Notes: a model not told the origin generated them from the sequence alone. A stretch of DNA of 64,000 nucleotides from CAVYXK01 sp963772445 (GCA_963772445.1 CAVYXK010000013.1:806001-870000), one strand, 5' to 3'. Counted from the first letter of the stretch, positions 48,653 to 57,399 are shown. Made by a program: numbers and translations.

Positions 48653-50284
48653 ATGACGCGGTTCGTCTTCATCACCGGCGGCGTGGTCTCCTCTCTCGGC
48701 AAGGGCATCGCCGCGGCAGCGCTGGGTGCGTTGCTGCAGGCGCGCGGCTTTACCGTACGGCTACGCAAGCTGGACCCCTATCTGAACGTCGATCCGGGCA
48801 CGATGAGCCCCTATCAGCACGGCGAGGTCTTCGTCACCGACGACGGGGCCGAAACCGATCTCGATCTCGGCCATTACGAGCGTTTCACCGGCGTGCACGC
48901 CACCAAGGCCGACAACGCCACCACGGGACGCATCTACTCCGACGTGATCGCCAAGGAGCGGCGCGGCGACTACCTGGGGGCGACCGTGCAGGTGATCCCG
49001 CACATCACCGATGCAATCAAGGAGACGATCCTGCGACAGACCGCGGATTTCGACTTCGTGCTGGTGGAGATCGGCGGCACGGTGGGCGACATCGAGAGCC
49101 TGCCGTTCCTCGAGGCGATCCGCCAGCTCGGCAACGAGCTGGGGCCGGAGCGGGCGATGTTTGTGCACCTGACTCTGGTCCCGTTCATCCCGTCCGCCGG
49201 GGAGCTGAAAACGAAACCGACGCAGCATTCGGTGAAGGAGTTGCTGAACGTCGGCATCCAGCCACAGATGCTGCTGTGCCGCTGCGACCGGCCGATCCCG
49301 CAGGGTGAGCGGCGCAAGATCGCGCTGTTCTGCAATGTGCGGCCCGAGGCGGTGATCCCGGCGCTCGACGTCGATACGATCTATGCGGTGCCGCTGCGCT
49401 ATCATGCCGAAGGCATGGACCGCGAGGTGCTGCGGCATTTCGGCCTGCCCCACGACAGCGCGCCCGACCTGGTGCGGTGGGAAAGGATCGTTGATGCGGT
49501 GCGCTCGCCGGAAGGCGAGGTGCGGATTGCGGTGGTCGGCAAATACACGAGCCTGCTCGACAGCTATAAGTCGCTGGCCGAGGCGCTGACGCATGGCGGC
49601 ATCGCCAATCGCGTGCGCGTCGGATTCGACTGGACCGACAGCGAGATCTTCGATCGGCCGAACGCGGTGCAACGGCTCGAGGGCGTACACGGCATCCTGG
49701 TGCCCGGTGGCTTCGGTGAACGCGGCACGCCGGGCATGATCGAAGCGGTGCGTTTTGCCCGCGAGCGGCACGTGCCGTTCTTCGGCATCTGCTTCGGCAT
49801 GCAGATGGCGGTGATCGAGGCGGCGCGGAACCGGTCCGGGCTGCACGACGCCTCGTCAACCGAGTTCGGGCCCTGCCAGACGCCGGTGGTGGGCCTGCTC
49901 ACCGAATGGGCTCGCGGCAACGAGATCGAGCGGCGCATGGAGGGCGGCAACCTGGGTGGGACGATGCGGCTCGGCGCCTACCCGGCGGTGCTGAGCGACG
50001 GCAGCATGGTACGCGAGATCTATGGCGGGGCGCCGCGGATCGAGGAACGGCACCGCCATCGCTACGAGATCAATGTGCACTACCGCACGATCCTGGAGTC
50101 CACCGGCCTGCGCTTCTCCGGCATGTCGCCAGACGGCGTGCTGCCGGAGGTGGTGGAGCTCCCCGAGCATCCCTGGTTCGTCGGCGTGCAGTATCATCCG
50201 GAACTGAAGTCCAAACCATTCGACCCGCACCCCCTGTTCGCCGGGTTCATCGAGGCCGCCGTTGGCCAGGCCCGGCTGGTCTAA
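48653..50284 (+). CDS. pyrG: CTP synthase
   Basis: An intact 543-residue enzyme. The N-terminal synthetase domain begins FVFITGGVVSSLGKGIAAAA (P-loop) and continues with KLDPYLNVDPGTMSPYQHGE and FVLVEIGGTVGDIESLPFLE. The C-terminal class I glutaminase domain has the nucleophile in FFGICFGMQM and the catalytic His in GVQYHPELKSKPFDPHPLF. It makes CTP from UTP, ATP and glutamine. It lies 46 bases after secG, in the order shared by many Rhodospirillales. A stable hairpin follows its stop. Confidence 0.97.
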   Translation: MTRFVFITGGVVSSLGKGIAAAALGALLQARGFTVRLRKLDPYLNVDPGTMSPYQHGEVFVTDDGAETDLDLGHYERFTGVHATKADNATTGRIYSDVIAKERRGDYLGATVQVIPHITDAIKETILRQTADFDFVLVEIGGTVGDIESLPFLEAIRQLGNELGPERAMFVHLTLVPFIPSAGELKTKPTQHSVKELLNVGIQPQMLLCRCDRPIPQGERRKIALFCNVRPEAVIPALDVDTIYAVPLRYHAEGMDREVLRHFGLPHDSAPDLVRWERIVDAVRSPEGEVRIAVVGKYTSLLDSYKSLAEALTHGGIANRVRVGFDWTDSEIFDRPNAVQRLEGVHGILVPGGFGERGTPGMIEAVRFARERHVPFFGICFGMQMAVIEAARNRSGLHDASSTEFGPCQTPVVGLLTEWARGNEIERRMEGGNLGGTMRLGAYPAVLSDGSMVREIYGGAPRIEERHRHRYEINVHYRTILESTGLRFSGMSPDGVLPEVVELPEHPWFVGVQYHPELKSKPFDPHPLFAGFIEAAVGQARLV

Positions 50285-50294
50285 GACCAAGAAA

Positions 50295-50329
50295 CCCCCT
50301 CCCCTTGCGGGCTACGCAAGGAGAGGGGG
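50295..50329. repeat. Hairpin repeat downstream of pyrG
   Basis: A 15-bp stem (CCCCCTCCCCTTGCG with one mismatch) and a 5-base loop, ten bases after pyrG. There is no T-tract, so it is more like a REP element or a Rho-type pausing hairpin than an intrinsic terminator. A degenerate copy, CCCCCTCCCCTTGC, lies at about 43820, after the gene at 43147. Confidence 0.65.
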
Positions 50330-50374
50330 ATTGTTGGTTCTATTCCTTAGCACAAACGGAGATGAGTTGCGCAG

Positions 50375-50629
50375 TTGTCCGGCTGGCTGAACAGTATCGT
50401 TGCGCTGAAGCGCAACCCCCAGCTTGGGACACTGCTGGTGCTGCCGTCTTCGCTTTCGATGGGTGTCTATTTCGGCACTCGCTATCAACAAGATCAGCGG
50501 CTCGTCCAATTTCTGAACGCTTGGGGAGACTATAATCGGCAGATCGGCCAGATACGGCAGTGGATCGTGGACAGCCTGGCCGTCTTCAACATGACTGCGG
50601 ACGATATCCCCGCCTCCATCACATTCTAG
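50375..50629 (+). CDS. Short hypothetical protein
   Basis: An 84-residue frame with a TTG start, one possible membrane segment (LGTLLVLPSSLSMGVYFG) and a helical remainder (RQIGQIRQWIVDSLAVFN). It is not recognised. It may be the end of a larger gene damaged by the intron remnant that follows. Low coding evidence beyond an open frame. Confidence 0.35.
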   Translation: MSGWLNSIVALKRNPQLGTLLVLPSSLSMGVYFGTRYQQDQRLVQFLNAWGDYNRQIGQIRQWIVDSLAVFNMTADDIPASITF

Positions 50630-50737
50630 AGGGCGGCCATTTCCTGCATGTTCCGCTGGCGTGCAGGCGTGCGCGGGTACAAGCCGTCCATGACGGGGGA
50701 CCGGCCGCGACGGTTCTTGACCGGGTGGTATTCGTCT

Positions 50738-51425
50738 TTACCGTAAGCCGCGGCGAGTTTCTCCCTGGAGAGCAGTCCGAGGGCCCTGAAGCGGGCGTTG
50801 GTAAAGGCGCGGTGCAGCGCGCTCAAGGAGCTCGATCATCACGGTCCCTTTGGGGGCCGCACTGGCCGTCCGTTCCGGGACCTTGAGGCGACGGAGTTCC
50901 TGGTAGCGTCTGCTACGCGTCTTCCACTGGACCCAGACGACGCAACGAAATCGCCGCCGTGTCCAGCCGTCCAGTGATGCCAACTCGCTCCACTGACTGA
51001 AGCCGAAGTATCCGGCCCATCCCCGCAGTAGCGGGTCAGGTCGGCGATCATCCGCTCCAGGCCCACCCCGCGATGTGCCGCCGTGTCAGGTCGCGCACCC
51101 GGTCCTTGAATCGGGCAACGGCGTTATCGGCGATGCCTCGCCGTGGTTGCGGTTCGTTCGTGACCGTAAATCCAAGGAACGACCGCTGCCACGGCCGGGC
51201 GACGGCACTCTCTTGCATGTTGACCCGAAGCTTGAGACGTCCCTCGATAAAGCGGGTCAGACCGGTCATGACCCGGCGGCCAGCCTTTTCGCTGCGAACG
51301 TAGACGTTGCAGTCGTCCGTATATCTGACGAATTGGTGGCCGCGGCGCTCAAGCTCGCGATCCAGTTTGTCCAGCACGAGGTTCGAGAGCAGCGGCGAGA
51401 GGACGCCCTGAACGCAAAAGGTAAC
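50738..51425 (-). pseudogene. Group II intron reverse transcriptase/maturase, C-terminal remnant
   Basis: Reading across frames gives GVLSPLLSNLVLDKLDRELE, FVRYTDDCNVYVRSEKAGRR (the catalytic YxDD box as YTDD), SFLGFTVTNEP, RVRDLTRR then GLERMIADLTRY and the maturase X domain LDGWTRRRFRCVVWVQWKTR. The first half of the reverse transcriptase is absent; homology starts exactly at an inverted-repeat arm (51407-51425). At least two frameshifts follow. No domain V-like RNA hairpin was found beside it. The intron is dead. Confidence 0.85.
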
Positions 51426-51570
51426 CTTCGGTTTGGGCGTGAGATTAGGCAATGGCGGGGCGATCGTCATTCGGCACTCCATCCCCCTCTCTTCCATACC
51501 GCCGAACGAAATGACGCCCAATCCACGCCGGCAGCCCCTGCTGATGGAAGTTACCTTTTGCGTTCAGGGC
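51405..51570. repeat. 21-bp inverted repeat at maturase break point
   Basis: The arms at 51405-51425 (GCCCTGAACGCAAAAGGTAA + C) and 51550-51570 are perfect reverse complements with 124 bases between them. The arm on the left lies at the first codons of recognisable maturase. The pair looks like the trace of an inversion or of an element's ends. Confidence 0.75.
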
Positions 51571-52172
51571 ATCATCGGTCCGCCTTGCGGCGTCCTCGGT
51601 CCCACGGGACGCCATGCAGATCTCCTGGGGGTAACCCTCGCAGCCCTTCCTCGCATGCTCGCCGGATTTACAGTTCTGGCCCTTAATGGATATGGCCTTT
51701 GCAACTTCTGCCCGCTCATCCGACCAGTGCTGCCTCGTATCCGGTTGCTGTTCGTCGGGTCGCGATTTCGCTCCACGCTTCCTTCAGACAGTCCCTCGCG
51801 ATTCTTCCCTTGCGCTTCACTCGTGCTTCACCTCCATCAGGTTGCACAGGGGACTTCACCCCCAGGCGGCCGGGCATGCCCAGCACACACGCTTTGCGCC
51901 GCCTTCGGCGGTCGCCTGCCGCGATCCTTGACCGCCGCTGTGCGCGGCGCCGTTCAGGCTTCAGGCCGGGTCAGAAAAACAACTCCGTCCGGCCGAACAG
52001 AAAAACAGGGCTATCAGCGTTCATGGCGCGGTCGCTCTCCACCACCGCCGAGCCTTACATGTATCTGGACCCGGACAAATGCTTGACCTCGCGGGAGGTT
52101 GCGAATATTGTGGTGTTGCTTTAGTGTGCCGGTTAGCTTGGGGATCCCACCAAACGGTGTCGAGGAGGTTCA
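51571..52172. other. Degraded sequence, no recognisable gene
   Basis: 600 bases between the inverted repeat and the unknown gene. Open frames exist but contain Arg/Pro/Ser-rich translations typical of non-coding sequence. It may be degraded intron or IS sequence in antisense. Confidence 0.4.
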
Positions 52173-52927
52173 ATGGCGCACTCACCCGATATGGCGCTGC
52201 TGACGCCGGAGGCAGTCGACGAGCGTCGCCGCCGTCAAATCGAACCAAGTCGGATCGTCTTCCGAATCTCGGGGCTCTATGGGCTCTGTCCCGAGGGTGT
52301 GAAAGTTCCAGTTGGTGCGGCCGGAGTAATCAACTCGGGTCCGGTATCAGTGACGATCGACCCGGACGCAAACTCGAGCTGCAACCTAGGGATGATTGAC
52401 TTCTCTGAAAACAAACTAAAAGTCCGTTACGGAGTGCAAGCAGTTTTTCCAGCGCTCTACGAACTGGTGACTTCTGGCGATCATGATCGCGGGTTGTTGA
52501 ACCCAGTGCGTATGGTTGCCACTGATGATTGCACCATCATGCCGAATCTGATGGGGTGGCGAGCGCTTGGCTGCTTGGACTTTTTGCCCGGATCGCTCTG
52601 GTCCGGCGCGGATGGAGGATGAGATGGCGCCATCGTCTCCGGTTCGGAGCGCTTGATACTTCTTCAACAGGGCCGCCCGGTTCAGGTCTTATACGAAACG
52701 CGCTTCTTCATTCGCTGGCCAGAGCGCCTGGGTGCAGAATCGATGTATCTGAAGCTCCATGGTTCCATGGTCCTTGTTCCCGCAATTGGAAGTTGACGCC
52801 ACACAAAGGGCATAGCAATCGGCCCCTTGGAACCGTGGAGGAGATTGAGCGCCTTTTGCGAGCGGCACGTCAGCGCCGGAGATCCGATAACCCAGGCGGG
52901 AGCCGTAGCTATGATGCGCGCGACTAG
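52173..52927 (+). pseudogene. Unknown gene, decayed by tandem stops and frameshift
   Basis: The first frame starts MAHSPDMALLTPEAVDERRR and runs with ordinary coding character through VRYGVQAVFPALYELVTSGD and MVATDDCTIMPNLMGWRALG to SLWSGADGG, then meets two adjacent TGA codons (52620-52625). The same frame continues DGAIVSGSERLILLQQGRPV and YETRFFIRWPERLGAESMYL to a TGA at 52794. A last piece in another frame, GTVEEIERLLRAARQRRRSD, ends at 52927. The whole looks like one gene of about 250 codons, unknown to me, just ahead of the acyl-ACP reductase-like gene. It is probably the dead first gene of that cluster. Confidence 0.6.
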
Positions 52928-52930
52928 CTA

Positions 52931-54001
52931 ATGGAACTGCCTTACCTACCCCGCCGCACTCCAAGCTTTGCGTTCATCGTACATCCTCGCAGTGAGGGAG
53001 ACATCTTTCGCGCGAAATGCTTATCTCTGTTGCGCAGCATCAGCGCGAGTGACTCGGATTTTGTGATGCGAGCCCGCTCCCTTCCACCAACGATTGTTGG
53101 TGAAGTGCTCTTTGGCTTTGCTCCATTCCGCGGGGAGATCATCAGCATCCCGTGTCTGCCGGGGGAAGTGATGAGCGTACGCGGTCGAAAAGAGATCCTG
53201 CGTGCTGCGCAAATCGCGCTGGACCGGGGCGCCAAAGTTGTCGGGCTGGGAGCCCTGACCGCTCCTGCGACCGGAGGTGGATCGTTGCTAGTCGAGCAGC
53301 TCCCCGCCGGGATCACAATAACCAACGGGAACTGCTATACGGCTGCCGTGCTTCGACGGAACGTCCTGGAGGCTATTCGGATACTTGCCTTGGAGCGCCC
53401 TACACGCATTGCCATCGTCGGATGTACTGGCTCGGTAGGTAGGGTCGTCTCGCGGCTGCTTATCGATGCCGGGTTTGAGAATTTGATTCTTATCGGTCGC
53501 ACTGCGGAAAAGGCTAGGCGGCTTCTCGGCGAAGTGGCGCCGTACGCTTCTTTTTCTGAAAGCCTTGCCGATGTCGCCGCGGCGGATGTAATCGTGGCTC
53601 TCACAAATGCGCCGTCGGCGAGGCTGACGCCAGAGGTTATCCGTATTGGGGCGATCGTTATCGATGCTGCTGAGCCCGCGAACGTCTCTGATGAGGATGC
53701 GTCGGCATGGAACAGCCACGTCCTTATCACCCGTGGCGGTCGCGTAAGGATTCCCGGATACCGATGTACGTACGATTTCGGCCTTGGGGACTCCACCGAG
53801 ACCTTTGCTTGCCTAGCCGAGACGTATTTGTTTGCCCGAGAGGGCATCTATGAACACTCTGTCAGCGCGCCTCACCCGGGCTTCGTCGAGCTTCTCGAAA
53901 GGGCGGCACTACGCCACGGCGTCCGGCCGAGCTTCGCACTACCTGCCATCCGTGCCCCAGATTGTCTGTCTGTATCCAGACCCGGAATCCATGAGAGGTA
54001 A
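52931..54001 (+). CDS. Acyl-ACP reductase (AAR)-like protein
   Basis: An intact 356-residue protein whose layout follows the cyanobacterial long-chain acyl-ACP reductase. It has FAFIVHPRSEGDI at the N-terminus and EVMSVRGRKEILRAAQIALD with VVGLGALTAPATGGG (AAR: VGLDITALGGFSS). Next come ITNGNCYTAAVLRRNVLEA (AAR: TTGNTHTAYVI), the NADPH motif IAIVGCTGSVGRVVSRLL at about 160-177, ILIGRTAEKARRLL, and ETFACLAETYLFAREGIYEH. The last holds Cys294, matching the acylated catalytic Cys of AAR (FACFAEAILLEFEGW). It would reduce an acyl thioester to an aldehyde with NADPH. The sequence comparison is from memory; the substrate acyl group is unknown. It stands first of the intact cluster genes. Confidence 0.8.
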   Translation: MELPYLPRRTPSFAFIVHPRSEGDIFRAKCLSLLRSISASDSDFVMRARSLPPTIVGEVLFGFAPFRGEIISIPCLPGEVMSVRGRKEILRAAQIALDRGAKVVGLGALTAPATGGGSLLVEQLPAGITITNGNCYTAAVLRRNVLEAIRILALERPTRIAIVGCTGSVGRVVSRLLIDAGFENLILIGRTAEKARRLLGEVAPYASFSESLADVAAADVIVALTNAPSARLTPEVIRIGAIVIDAAEPANVSDEDASAWNSHVLITRGGRVRIPGYRCTYDFGLGDSTETFACLAETYLFAREGIYEHSVSAPHPGFVELLERAALRHGVRPSFALPAIRAPDCLSVSRPGIHER

Positions 54002-54060
54002 TCGATGAGTGCGGGTAAAATCGATACGAGCATCGCTCCGAAGTCCTGGAGGAAGCTTTC

Positions 54061-54654
54061 ATGAATTGGTACATCCGTGGAGACTGGTACGCATGCTGCA
54101 GCTGCAGTGTCGGCTGCCCGTGCGCAGTCGGCGGACTGGAAACTGCGGGTAGCGACGGCTGCTCTGCGGTGCAGATCATGGAAATCCACGCTGGCGAAAT
54201 CAATGGCACAGACATGACCGGCGCGAAGGTCGCTGCGGTCGTCGACTGGCCAGGAGCTATGATGGGTGGCAATGGCAGGGGGCGTCTGTATTTTGATGTC
54301 GAGACATCACCTCAGCAGCGAGAGGCGCTGGGTAGCCTGATAAGCGGTGCCTTAGGAGGTGGCTTCTCTCGCATCCCCGAACTGGTCCCGACGGTCCTGC
54401 CGGCCAAGCTAGCGCCGATCAGAAAAGTAAGCGGTCCTGATGGCATCTCGATCATCGTGGGAGAATTCGGCAAAGCTGTCGTAGCTCCTATGCGCTCGGC
54501 GACCGGCGATGCCTTACATCTCCGGGGCGCGGGCGGATTTCGTGATGACGTGACACTCGCCACGGGAACGGGATCCTGGTGGCATGACCCCGAACTTGAG
54601 CAGTGGGAAGGAGGCGGATATGCCGAGCAAAGCTACTTCGACTGGCATTCGTAA
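54061..54654 (+). CDS. DUF1326 domain protein
   Basis: A 197-residue protein. The N-terminal cysteine-rich signature WYACCSCSVGCPCAVGG (residues 9-25) is the DUF1326 hallmark and a likely metal or thiol site. The rest is strand-rich (AKVAAVVDWPGAMMGGNGRG, SIIVGEFGKAVVAPM) with a final EGGGYAEQSYFDWHS, also typical. The function of DUF1326 is unknown. A GGAGG ribosome binding site lies before the ATG. It overlaps the next gene by 35 bases, so the two are co-expressed. Confidence 0.87.
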   Translation: MNWYIRGDWYACCSCSVGCPCAVGGLETAGSDGCSAVQIMEIHAGEINGTDMTGAKVAAVVDWPGAMMGGNGRGRLYFDVETSPQQREALGSLISGALGGGFSRIPELVPTVLPAKLAPIRKVSGPDGISIIVGEFGKAVVAPMRSATGDALHLRGAGGFRDDVTLATGTGSWWHDPELEQWEGGGYAEQSYFDWHS

Positions 54655-55390
54655 CCACGAGCTTACTGATTTTGGCGCCCTCGCGGACGCGTTAGTCAAC
54701 GCCCTCGGGCTACGCCTACCACCGGTCGCATTGGCTTTCGTCACACAGCGGCCTCCAGACACCGACTTGTTCGAGGATCTGGTCCCTTCGGCCTGCACGC
54801 TCTGGCGTCGCGGCGAGGGAAGGACCTTTTTCGCCCCTGCAGCTGTGCACTACAACTGCCCCATCGGTGCAGTGACGATGGGCTTTTCAATTCCTGAACA
54901 GCAACGGACTCACCTGGCGGAGGTCATAGCGCGAATGGCCGGGATTGGCTACATCGAGCCCGATGAAGCAAGAAACATCCCATCGGTTTCGTGCGATAAG
55001 AGCGGGATCATCTACGGCCCACTGCGAACGTTTCCGCAGGAACCTGATGCTGTGCTTGTTTGGGTCTTATCCGGCTCGGCCATGCTTTTGGCTGAAGCGA
55101 CGGGAGCGTGCCGCTGGACGCCTGAACAGCAAGGCATTGCTGTTTTCGGTCGCCCATCCTGCGCGGCAATCCCCGTCGCTGTTCAACGCGAAGTGGTGAC
55201 CTTTTCGCTCGGCTGTACCGGAATGAGGACATTCACCGGTATCGACGGGGATCTTCATCTGGCTGTATTGCCGTATCCCTCGCTCGCAGACCTTCCTCAG
55301 CGGCTTGAGGCGGTCGCGCGGACGAATACCGAAATGGCACTGTATTACGCCGCCGAGAAGGATCGCTTTACCTGCGGAGCAGCCCTGTGA
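54620..55390 (+). CDS. DUF169 family protein
   Basis: A 256-residue protein starting MPSKATSTGIRNHELTDFGA, with a strong AAGGAGG ribosome binding site that fixes the ATG at 54620 inside the previous gene. DUF169 features: GLRLPPVALAFV near the N-terminus, CTLWRRGEGRTFFAPAAVHY with NCPIGAVTMGF, VLVWVLSGSAMLLAEATGAC and SLGCTGMRTFTGID. Three conserved cysteines (in CTLWR, NCPIGA, LGCTG) may bind a cofactor. The family is mostly from anaerobes and methanogens and has no established function. Confidence 0.82.
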   Translation: MPSKATSTGIRNHELTDFGALADALVNALGLRLPPVALAFVTQRPPDTDLFEDLVPSACTLWRRGEGRTFFAPAAVHYNCPIGAVTMGFSIPEQQRTHLAEVIARMAGIGYIEPDEARNIPSVSCDKSGIIYGPLRTFPQEPDAVLVWVLSGSAMLLAEATGACRWTPEQQGIAVFGRPSCAAIPVAVQREVVTFSLGCTGMRTFTGIDGDLHLAVLPYPSLADLPQRLEAVARTNTEMALYYAAEKDRFTCGAAL

Positions 55391-55438
55391 CGAAATCTTT
55401 CCCTCGATGGCGATCCGGGGACCGTGCTTGTGCAAAGT

Positions 55439-55612
55439 ATGGCCCCTTTCTCTGCGGGCGAGGAGAGGGTTGCCGCCGTGCTGGCTCCGATTTTCCTTTA
55501 GGCGGACAGCGACCAGGAAAAGGCCTTTCTCGCGACGCAACAGGCTGACGAGGCGCGGCATATGCAGTTCTCCGAAAGGACGCACCGTATGGAGCCCTTC
55601 GTCAAGGGATAA
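55439..55612 (+). pseudogene. Decayed second copy of the R2-like diiron oxidase gene
   Basis: 57 codons with one in-frame TAG read MAPFSAGEERVAAVLAPIFL, stop, ADSDQEKAFLATQQADEARH and MQFSER. This matches residues 76-121 of the intact diiron gene at 59333-60304 (MAPFFASEERVASLLAPVII, DQERAFLATQQADEARHMQF), including the EARH iron-ligand motif. It lies on the opposite strand from the intact copy. Sequence on both sides does not extend the match convincingly. It shows that the oxidase gene was once duplicated or replaced inside the cluster. Confidence 0.85.
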
Positions 55613-55663
55613 CGGACCGATTGGACCTGCCGTCAGGGGCTGCGCAAAGCAGGGAGACACGCC

Positions 55664-56125
55664 ATGCCGCTGGTTGAAGTCACTGAGATCATGTCCGCGC
55701 CGGTGCAGCGGCTTTGGGATGTAATTGGCAACGTCGAGGCATATCCGAACCTGATGAGTCACGTTCGCTCGCTCAAGGTGCTGGAGATGGGGCCCGGCTA
55801 TAGGATCACCGCCTGGGAAGTCGACTGCAAAGGCTTCATCATGCGCTGGACCGAGCGCGAAGAGAGCGACCGTGAGCGCCTGCGCATCGACTATCGACAG
55901 ATCGAGGGCGACATGTCGGTCTTCGAGGGCTTCTGGCAACTTCGAGCGCTGAGCGCCAACGTCTCGGAGGTGACGCTTGCGGTGCGGTTCGAGATCGGCG
56001 TCCCTATGCTGAGCGAGATGCTGGACCCGTTCGCCGAGCTCGCAATCCGCGAGAACTCCCGTAAGATGCTGCAATCGATCGCCTCTGCCCTCGTCCCGAG
56101 GCCGGACCTCGCGCGGGACCGATGA
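55664..56125 (+). CDS. SRPBCC (START-like) cyclase/aromatase-type protein
   Basis: A 153-residue protein with the helix-grip fold: MPLVEVTEIMSAPVQRLWDV, IGNVEAYPNLMSHVRSLKVL, YRITAWEVDCKGFIMRWTER and a long C-terminal helix (ISENSRKMLQSIA-like). Closest in style to coenzyme Q-binding/polyketide cyclase members, which hold hydrophobic or polyketide-like ligands. GGGAG ribosome binding site before the ATG. Its stop overlaps the aminotransferase start (ATGA). A role in binding the acyl or aldehyde intermediate is inference. Confidence 0.82.
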   Translation: MPLVEVTEIMSAPVQRLWDVIGNVEAYPNLMSHVRSLKVLEMGPGYRITAWEVDCKGFIMRWTEREESDRERLRIDYRQIEGDMSVFEGFWQLRALSANVSEVTLAVRFEIGVPMLSEMLDPFAELAIRENSRKMLQSIASALVPRPDLARDR

Positions 56126-57399
56126 CCGCGAAAACGGCGTTGAACGCGCCTGGCGCGGTGACGGAGCTCGCGGCTGGACGCGCGGCCGTGCTGGCGGCCT
56201 ATCACCGCCATCTCAGCCTGGGTCTCGCACGCCTCGCCGAACTGATGCACGCGGGTGTCGAGGCGCGCTCGCAGGGCGTTCATGTCTGGGACGAGGACGG
56301 CGAGCGGTACCTCGATTGCGGCGGCTACGGCGTCTTCACGCTCGGGCATTGCCATCCGCACGTCGTCGAGGCCGTGGTCAGGCAGGTGCAGACCCATCCT
56401 GCCACGACGTATTTTCTGCTCAGCCGCATCCGGGCCGAGGCGGCCGAGACACTGGCGCGCGTCGCACCCGCGGGCCTCGATTTCGTCCACTTCGGACAAT
56501 CCGGTGCCGACGCAGTGGAGGGCGCGCTGAAGCTCGCGCGTCTGAACGGCAGGCGGCGGGTTGTCGCGATGAGCGGCGGCTATCACGGGCTGAGCTTTGG
56601 TGCGCTCAGCGTGACGGAGCACGAGGCGCACCGACGGGCCTTGGCGCCGCTGCTTGACGACGTCGCCTTCGTCCCGTTCGGGGATGCAGCGGCACTCGCC
56701 GAGGCACTGCGCGCCGGCCCCCCAGCCTGCGTGATCGTCGAGCCGGTGCAGGCTGAGGCCGGCGTCGTCGTTCCACCGGATGGCTACCTGCGCGCTGTCG
56801 AGCGGGCCTGCCGGTCACATGGCGCGCTGCTTGCAGTCGACGAGATCCAGACCGGGCTTGGTCGTCTCGGCGCATGGTGGGGCGTCGGCCAGGAGTCGGT
56901 CACGCCCGACATTCTGCTGGTCGGCAAGGCCTTGAGCGGCGGCGTCATCCCGGTCAGCGCGGTGGTGGCGACCGAAGCGGTGTTCCGTCCGTTCAGCCGC
57001 GATCCGGCATTGCATACATCAACCTTCTCCGGGGCGCCGATTGCCGCGGCGGCGGCGAAGGCCGCGGTCGAAGCGATCGAGGCCGAGGACATCGTCGGGC
57101 GCGCGGCGCGGCTCGGCGAGAAGCTCCGCACGATCGTCACGCGCGCGATCGCGGAGACGTGCCCGGGGCTGGTGCGCGCGGTGCGCTGCGCCGGGCTGTT
57201 GATCGCCATCGAGTGGGAGGCAGACCATTACGCGCTGGACTTCCTGATTGAAATGCTCGACCGGCGCGTGATCCTTGCGCTGTCGAGCAACGCTCCGCGT
57301 GTCACGCGACTGACGCCGCCCGCGATCATGGCGGACGAGCATATCGCGGAGTTGGAAGCGGCCTTGCGGGCCAGCGCCACAGCGCTGGCACGGCGATAG
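56122..57399 (+). CDS. Class III PLP-dependent aminotransferase
   Basis: An intact 425-residue fold-type I aminotransferase. It has YLDCGGYGVFTLGHCHPHVV, HFGQSGADAVEGALKLAR, AMSGGYHGLSFGALSVT (phosphate/ring-stacking loop), the PLP Asp in LLAVDEIQTGLGRLG, and the Schiff-base lysine in ILLVGKALSGGVIPVSA. The subgroup uses omega-amino or acetylornithine-type donors and often aminates aldehydes. Translationally coupled to the SRPBCC gene. With the AAR-like reductase it could turn an acyl group into an amine. Confidence 0.92.
   Translation: MTAKTALNAPGAVTELAAGRAAVLAAYHRHLSLGLARLAELMHAGVEARSQGVHVWDEDGERYLDCGGYGVFTLGHCHPHVVEAVVRQVQTHPATTYFLLSRIRAEAAETLARVAPAGLDFVHFGQSGADAVEGALKLARLNGRRRVVAMSGGYHGLSFGALSVTEHEAHRRALAPLLDDVAFVPFGDAAALAEALRAGPPACVIVEPVQAEAGVVVPPDGYLRAVERACRSHGALLAVDEIQTGLGRLGAWWGVGQESVTPDILLVGKALSGGVIPVSAVVATEAVFRPFSRDPALHTSTFSGAPIAAAAAKAAVEAIEAEDIVGRAARLGEKLRTIVTRAIAETCPGLVRAVRCAGLLIAIEWEADHYALDFLIEMLDRRVILALSSNAPRVTRLTPPAIMADEHIAELEAALRASATALARR

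Noticed and set aside
52620..52625. Selenocysteine or stop-codon readthrough at the tandem TGA codons.
   Set aside because: Two adjacent TGAs, no selenoprotein-like motif, no obvious hairpin just downstream, and a further frameshift later in the gene all point to decay.
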